Origin: Cognatiyoonia sp965661665
GTDB taxonomy: Bacteria; Pseudomonadota; Alphaproteobacteria; Rhodobacterales; Rhodobacteraceae
NCBI RefSeq assembly: GCF_965661665.1
Contig: NZ_CBFIEO010000006.1
Location: 1-64,000, forward strand
Length of the DNA: 64,000 nt
Direction: 5' to 3'
The notes beneath the pieces were generated by a model. The model made no database searches and was not told the DNA's origin. It was given only the letters and a program-made list of their open reading frames with translations. Below, in pieces: positions 60,974-64,000 of this stretch; position 1 is the first letter of the stretch; every line of letters starts with the position of its first letter. Both the position numbers and the translations under genes were made by a program.

Positions 60974-61957
60974 ATGTCAGAGATGGTCACAATTTTTGGT
61001 GGGTCTGGATTTGTCGGGCGGTATATCGCGCGCCGGATGGCGAAAGCGGGCTGGCGCGTGCGCGTGGCTGTACGCAATCCGAACGAAGCGATGTTTGTAC
61101 GGCCCTATGGCACCGTTGGACAGGTTGAGGCGGTGTTTTGCAACGTGCGTGATGATGCGAGCGTGGCGGCTGTCCTCTCTGGAGCGGACGCTGTGGTGAA
61201 CTGCGTTGGCGTGCTGGATGAGTCCGGCAAGAACACGTTCGAGGCTGTTCAGGCAGAGGCCCCAGGTCGTATCGCCCGGCTTGCGAAAGAAAAGGGCATC
61301 ATCCGCATGGTCCATATCTCGGCTATTGGCGCAGATGCCTGCGCTGAAAGTGAGTACAGCCAAACAAAGGCGGCTGGTGAGGCGGCAGTTCAGGATCACT
61401 TGCCGAGCGCCGTTATCTTGCGTCCATCGATCATCTTTGGCCAGGAGGATGAGTTCTTCAATCGCTTCGCGGGCATGTCCCGCTTTGGTCCTGTCTTGCC
61501 AGTTGTTGGCGCGGATATGAAGTTTCAGCCGGTCTTTGTTGACGATGTGGCTGCTGCTGCCGAACAAGCCGTGCTCGGCACAGTGGACGCTGGCATCTAT
61601 GAACTTGGTGGGCCGGAGGTGGATACCTTCCGTGGCCTGATGCATCGCATGTTGGAGATGATTCGCCGTCGTCGGCTTGTCCTCAACATTCCATTTTTTG
61701 TTGCACGGATTATGGCGTTTGGCTTCAGCGTTGCGAACTTCTTGACCCTTGGTCTTTTGCCACGCGCAATTACTGCGGATCAGATCAAGAACCTCGCGCT
61801 CGATAATGTGGTCGAAGAGGGCGCGAAGACGTTTGATGACTTTGGCATTCAACCCAAGACGATGGGTTCTGTTCTGCCTGACTATCTCTGGCGATTCCGC
61901 CCGTCGGGTCAGTATGACGCCATCAAGGAATCGGCCAAGAACCTTCGGGACACCTGA
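60974..61957 (+). CDS. Complex I NDUFA9-like NAD(P)-binding protein
   Basis: The 327-residue atypical SDR reads MVTIFGGSGFVGRYIARRMAKAGWRVRVAVRNPNEA, VVNCVGVLDESGKNTFEAVQAEAPGRIARLAKEKG and LRPSIIFGQEDEFFNRFAGM. This pattern is the NDUFA9-like group, associated with respiratory complex I in mitochondria and conserved in alphaproteobacteria. Its role in bacteria is unclear. Its stop overlaps the uppP start (TGATG). Confidence 0.87.
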   Translation: MSEMVTIFGGSGFVGRYIARRMAKAGWRVRVAVRNPNEAMFVRPYGTVGQVEAVFCNVRDDASVAAVLSGADAVVNCVGVLDESGKNTFEAVQAEAPGRIARLAKEKGIIRMVHISAIGADACAESEYSQTKAAGEAAVQDHLPSAVILRPSIIFGQEDEFFNRFAGMSRFGPVLPVVGADMKFQPVFVDDVAAAAEQAVLGTVDAGIYELGGPEVDTFRGLMHRMLEMIRRRRLVLNIPFFVARIMAFGFSVANFLTLGLLPRAITADQIKNLALDNVVEEGAKTFDDFGIQPKTMGSVLPDYLWRFRPSGQYDAIKESAKNLRDT

Positions 61958-62844
61958 TGGACGGCGACACGACGCTTGTTGCGGCCCTTCTTGGTGTTCT
62001 GGAAGGGGCGACGGAGTTTATTCCGGTTTCCTCAACCGCGCACATCCTGCTTGCGGGGGAGCTGTTGGGATTTGAAAGCACCGCCAAGACGTTTGAAATT
62101 GTTATCCAGCTAGGTGCGGTTCTGGCGATCCTGTCGGTCTATGCGACCCGCCTTTTGGGTGTCGCGCGGCAAACGCCTCATGATCCAGCGGCGCGGCGAT
62201 TTTTTCTCAGCATTATCTTTGCCTGTATACCCGCAGGGGTTCTGGGCATCGCGTTCAACGATTTTATCAAAGAGACATTGTTCAACAGTCTGACCGCCAT
62301 CGCGATTGTGCTGATTGTGGGTGGGGTGATCCTCTTGTTTNNNNNNNNNNTTATCAAAGAGACATTGTTCAACAGTCTGACCGCCATCGCGATTGTGCTG
62401 ATTGTGGGTGGGGTGATCCTCTTGTTTATTGATCGGTTGAAGCTGACTGTCCGGCATGAGGATGCGATGCGGGTTCCTTTGAAAACGGCGTTCGCGATTG
62501 GCCTGTTTCAGTGTCTGGCATTGATGCCCGGCACGTCGCGCAGCGGGGCGACGATTGTGGGCGGAATGTTGATGGGGGTTAGCAAACGGGCGGCGGCAGA
62601 ATTTTCGTTCTTCTTGACCATGCCGGTGATGTTTGGCGCCACGCTGATTGATCTGCTGAAGAATTGGGATGCGCTTAATTCATCCGCCCTTTGGTTGATC
62701 GCGGTTGGATTTTCCACGGCGTTTGTGACTGCGGTGATCGTTGTGCGCGCGGTTGTGGGCTTCATTTCGCAGAATGGCTACGCGCTCTTTGGCTGGTGGC
62801 GAATCGTGGCAGGCCTTGCAGCATTGGGGTATTTGCACTTATAA
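61957..62844 (+). CDS. uppP: Undecaprenyl-diphosphatase UppP (BacA), sequence interrupted by an assembly gap
   Basis: The integral membrane phosphatase recycles undecaprenyl diphosphate for peptidoglycan and polysaccharide synthesis. LEGATEFIPVSSTAHILL and LMPGTSRSGATIVGGMLMGVSKRAAAEFSFFL are the two catalytic motifs. Ten N at 62341-62350 lie between two identical 77-bp copies. The 87-bp excess is in frame but surely artificial; the true protein is about 29 residues shorter (near 266, normal). It is coupled to the upstream gene. Confidence 0.93.
   Translation: MDGDTTLVAALLGVLEGATEFIPVSSTAHILLAGELLGFESTAKTFEIVIQLGAVLAILSVYATRLLGVARQTPHDPAARRFFLSIIFACIPAGVLGIAFNDFIKETLFNSLTAIAIVLIVGGVILLFXXXXIKETLFNSLTAIAIVLIVGGVILLFIDRLKLTVRHEDAMRVPLKTAFAIGLFQCLALMPGTSRSGATIVGGMLMGVSKRAAAEFSFFLTMPVMFGATLIDLLKNWDALNSSALWLIAVGFSTAFVTAVIVVRAVVGFISQNGYALFGWWRIVAGLAALGYLHL
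62264..62427. repeat. 77-bp perfect duplication around an N gap (assembly artefact)
   Basis: Bases 62264-62340 and 62351-62427 are identical and flank ten N. This is what results when overlapping contig ends are scaffolded without merging. It should be collapsed to a single copy; the reading frame supports this. Confidence 0.95.
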
Positions 62845-62861
62845 GTCAGCAATACTGACAT
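62843..62861. promoter_or_regulatory. Palindrome 1 upstream of gltD
   Basis: AAGTCAGCAATACTGACAT is an imperfect 19-bp dyad starting inside the uppP stop codon, related to the perfect one at 62917. The pair encloses an AT-rich promoter-like stretch, which suggests cooperative operator binding. Confidence 0.55.
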
Positions 62862-62916
62862 AAAAATCGGTAAAATTTTGCTTTCTGTTTGTTGATAAAT
62901 TGTATTTTTCATTAAT

Positions 62917-62935
62917 AAGTCAGTATTACTGACTT
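62917..62935. promoter_or_regulatory. Palindrome 2 upstream of gltD
   Basis: AAGTCAGTATTACTGACTT is a perfect 19-bp dyad with central T, 58 bp before the gltD start and 74 bp after palindrome 1. TTGATA at 62892-62897 could be a -35 box with the dyad over the -10/start region. The regulator is not identified. Confidence 0.6.
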
Positions 62936-62992
62936 TTCATCCCGAAGCCTTGCCGCTAGAAGGGGCGCTCACATCCAAAGCGGGGTCTGACT

Positions 62993-64000
62993 ATGGCTGG
63001 TCAAAAAATGCTGAAGTTCACATCTGTTGGTCGCGACATGCCCGAAAAACGTGTGCCTGATCTACGCAAACAGGATTTCAACGAGATTTATGCCGAGTAC
63101 GCCCGCGAAAAGGCAGCAGAGCAGGCCAGCCGCTGTTCGCAATGTGGCGTACCTTATTGCCAGTCGCATTGCCCGCTGCACAATAACATCCCCGACTGGC
63201 TGCGCCTGACCGCAGAGGGGCGTCTGCGCGAAGCCTATGAAGTCAGCCAAGCGACGAACACATTCCCAGAGATTTGTGGCCGTATCTGTCCGCAGGACCG
63301 CCTTTGCGAAGGCAACTGCGTGATCGAACAATCCGGCCACGGTACAGTCACCATCGGCTCCGTGGAGAAGTACATCACCGACACAGCGTTTGAGGAAGGC
63401 TGGGTTCAGCCCATCGCGCCTGGGGTTGAGCGTGCTGAAAGCGTTGGCATCATTGGCGCAGGTCCTGGCGGTTTGGCCGCAGCGGATCGTCTGCGTCGCC
63501 AAGGCGTCCAAGTCACGGTATATGATCGTTATGACCGCGGCGGCGGATTGCTGACCTACGGAATCCCGGGCTTCAAGCTGGAAAAAGACACTGTCATGCA
63601 GCGGATGCAGCAGTTGGAAGACGGAGGCGTGCAATTCGTTCTGAACTGTAACGTGGGCAAAGACCTGTCCTTTGACGCTATCCGTGGCAAGCATGATGCT
63701 GTTCTGATTTCCACTGGCGTCTACAAGTCCCGTGACCTGCCGGACGCGGATGCGGATGGGATCGTGCGCGCGATTGATTATCTGACCGCCAGCAACCGCA
63801 AGAGCTTTGGTGACGATGTGGAAGAGTTCGACAACGGCATGTTGAACGCTGAAGGCAAGCGTGTCGTCGTAATCGGTGGTGGCGACACCGCGATGGACTG
63901 CGTACGCACCGCGATCCGCCAAGGTGCGGAAAGTGTGAAGTGCTTGTATCGCCGCGACAAAGAGAACATGCCGGGCTCCCAGCGTGAGGTTGCCAACGCC
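62993..64000 (+). CDS. gltD: Glutamate synthase small subunit, 3' end outside window
   Basis: The first 336 codons (MAGQKMLKFTSVGRDMPEKR...) are the NADPH-glutamate synthase beta subunit. N-terminal cysteine motifs CSQCGVPYCQSHCPLHN and CGRICPQDRLCEGNC bind Fe-S clusters. VGIIGAGPGGLAAADRLRRQG binds FAD and VVVIGGGDTAMDC NADPH. It passes electrons to GltB for glutamate synthesis from glutamine and 2-oxoglutarate. It follows two palindromic operator-like sites. Confidence 0.95.
   Translation, partial: MAGQKMLKFTSVGRDMPEKRVPDLRKQDFNEIYAEYAREKAAEQASRCSQCGVPYCQSHCPLHNNIPDWLRLTAEGRLREAYEVSQATNTFPEICGRICPQDRLCEGNCVIEQSGHGTVTIGSVEKYITDTAFEEGWVQPIAPGVERAESVGIIGAGPGGLAAADRLRRQGVQVTVYDRYDRGGGLLTYGIPGFKLEKDTVMQRMQQLEDGGVQFVLNCNVGKDLSFDAIRGKHDAVLISTGVYKSRDLPDADADGIVRAIDYLTASNRKSFGDDVEEFDNGMLNAEGKRVVVIGGGDTAMDCVRTAIRQGAESVKCLYRRDKENMPGSQREVANA

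Noticed and set aside
1..64000. CRISPR arrays, rRNA genes, prophage modules, restriction or toxin-antitoxin systems
   Set aside because: No regularly spaced repeats, rRNA sequence, phage structural genes or defence-system motifs were found on either strand.

Overview
The window reads as the chromosome of a marine alphaproteobacterium of the Rhodobacterales (Roseobacter group). This rests on gene content: a complete thiosulfate-oxidising sox locus, a tandem glycine riboswitch before gcvTHP, a TPP-riboswitch thi operon containing thiO, tenA and an ABC pyrimidine transporter, a BciA-type 8-vinyl reductase, an ALA-synthase type hemA, and ParA/ParB remnants of the kind carried by Roseobacter plasmids. 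I do not name a species. A run of ten N at 62341-62350 between two identical 77-bp stretches shows that this is a draft scaffold, so single-base frameshifts need checking against reads.

Layout. 1-3446: accessory segment with a decayed IS3-family element, a sugar-phosphate transferase and galE, and a broken gene, closed by an inverted copy of the IS end. 3457-8055 (minus): gcvT-gcvH-gcvP behind a glycine riboswitch. 8418-13688 (plus): a five-domain oligopeptide-type ABC importer. 13685-17477 (minus): hydantoinase/oxoprolinase pair hyuA-hyuB. 17581-21566 (minus): a decayed RTX gene, an mtnA-class II aldolase pair fitting the DHAP shunt for 5'-deoxynucleoside salvage, and a tartrate dehydrogenase pseudogene. 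21711-29368 (plus): TPP riboswitch and thiD-O-S-G-(micro-ORF)-E-F-Y-tenA-Z-X. 29370-30030: ParA/ParB plasmid partition remnants. 30047-34016 (minus): potFGHI polyamine importer. 34164-38319: bciA, a DMT exporter, two VOC genes (one broken), a broken Dabb gene and a second galE.

38357-58961 is a sulfur-oxidation island. soxS-R-T and soxV-W-X-Y-Z-A-B-C-D-E-F diverge from one another. They are followed by a DUF302 gene and hemA on the plus strand. On the minus strand lie soxG, soxH, DUF2892 and two rhodanese genes, one of them interrupted. A Crp/Fnr regulator gene sits divergent to soxG. A persulfide module follows: pmpA, pmpB, an unknown His-rich protein, a persulfide dioxygenase, a DUF442 protein and a SulP STAS remnant. 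Two exact ATTC-N8-GAAT dyads, the form recognised by the SqrR/BigR/SoxR persulfide-sensing repressors, lie before soxX and between soxG and the Crp/Fnr gene. A separate 13-bp palindrome, GTGACATTGTCAC, occurs identically before DUF2892-rhodanese and before pmpA. This suggests two regulatory layers: SoxR for the core pathway and a second regulator, perhaps the neighbouring Crp/Fnr protein, for the persulfide side branch. hemA here and ccmAB just downstream would supply and export heme for the c-type cytochromes SoxA, X, D and E.

59049-64000: ccmA-ccmB (ccmC, D and G do not follow), tRNA-Leu(CAG), a complex I NDUFA9-like gene, uppP carrying the assembly gap, and the start of gltD behind two related palindromes. 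Gene decay is frequent (nonsense codons, single-base deletions, truncations), mostly in accessory genes and at the joints between conserved operons.
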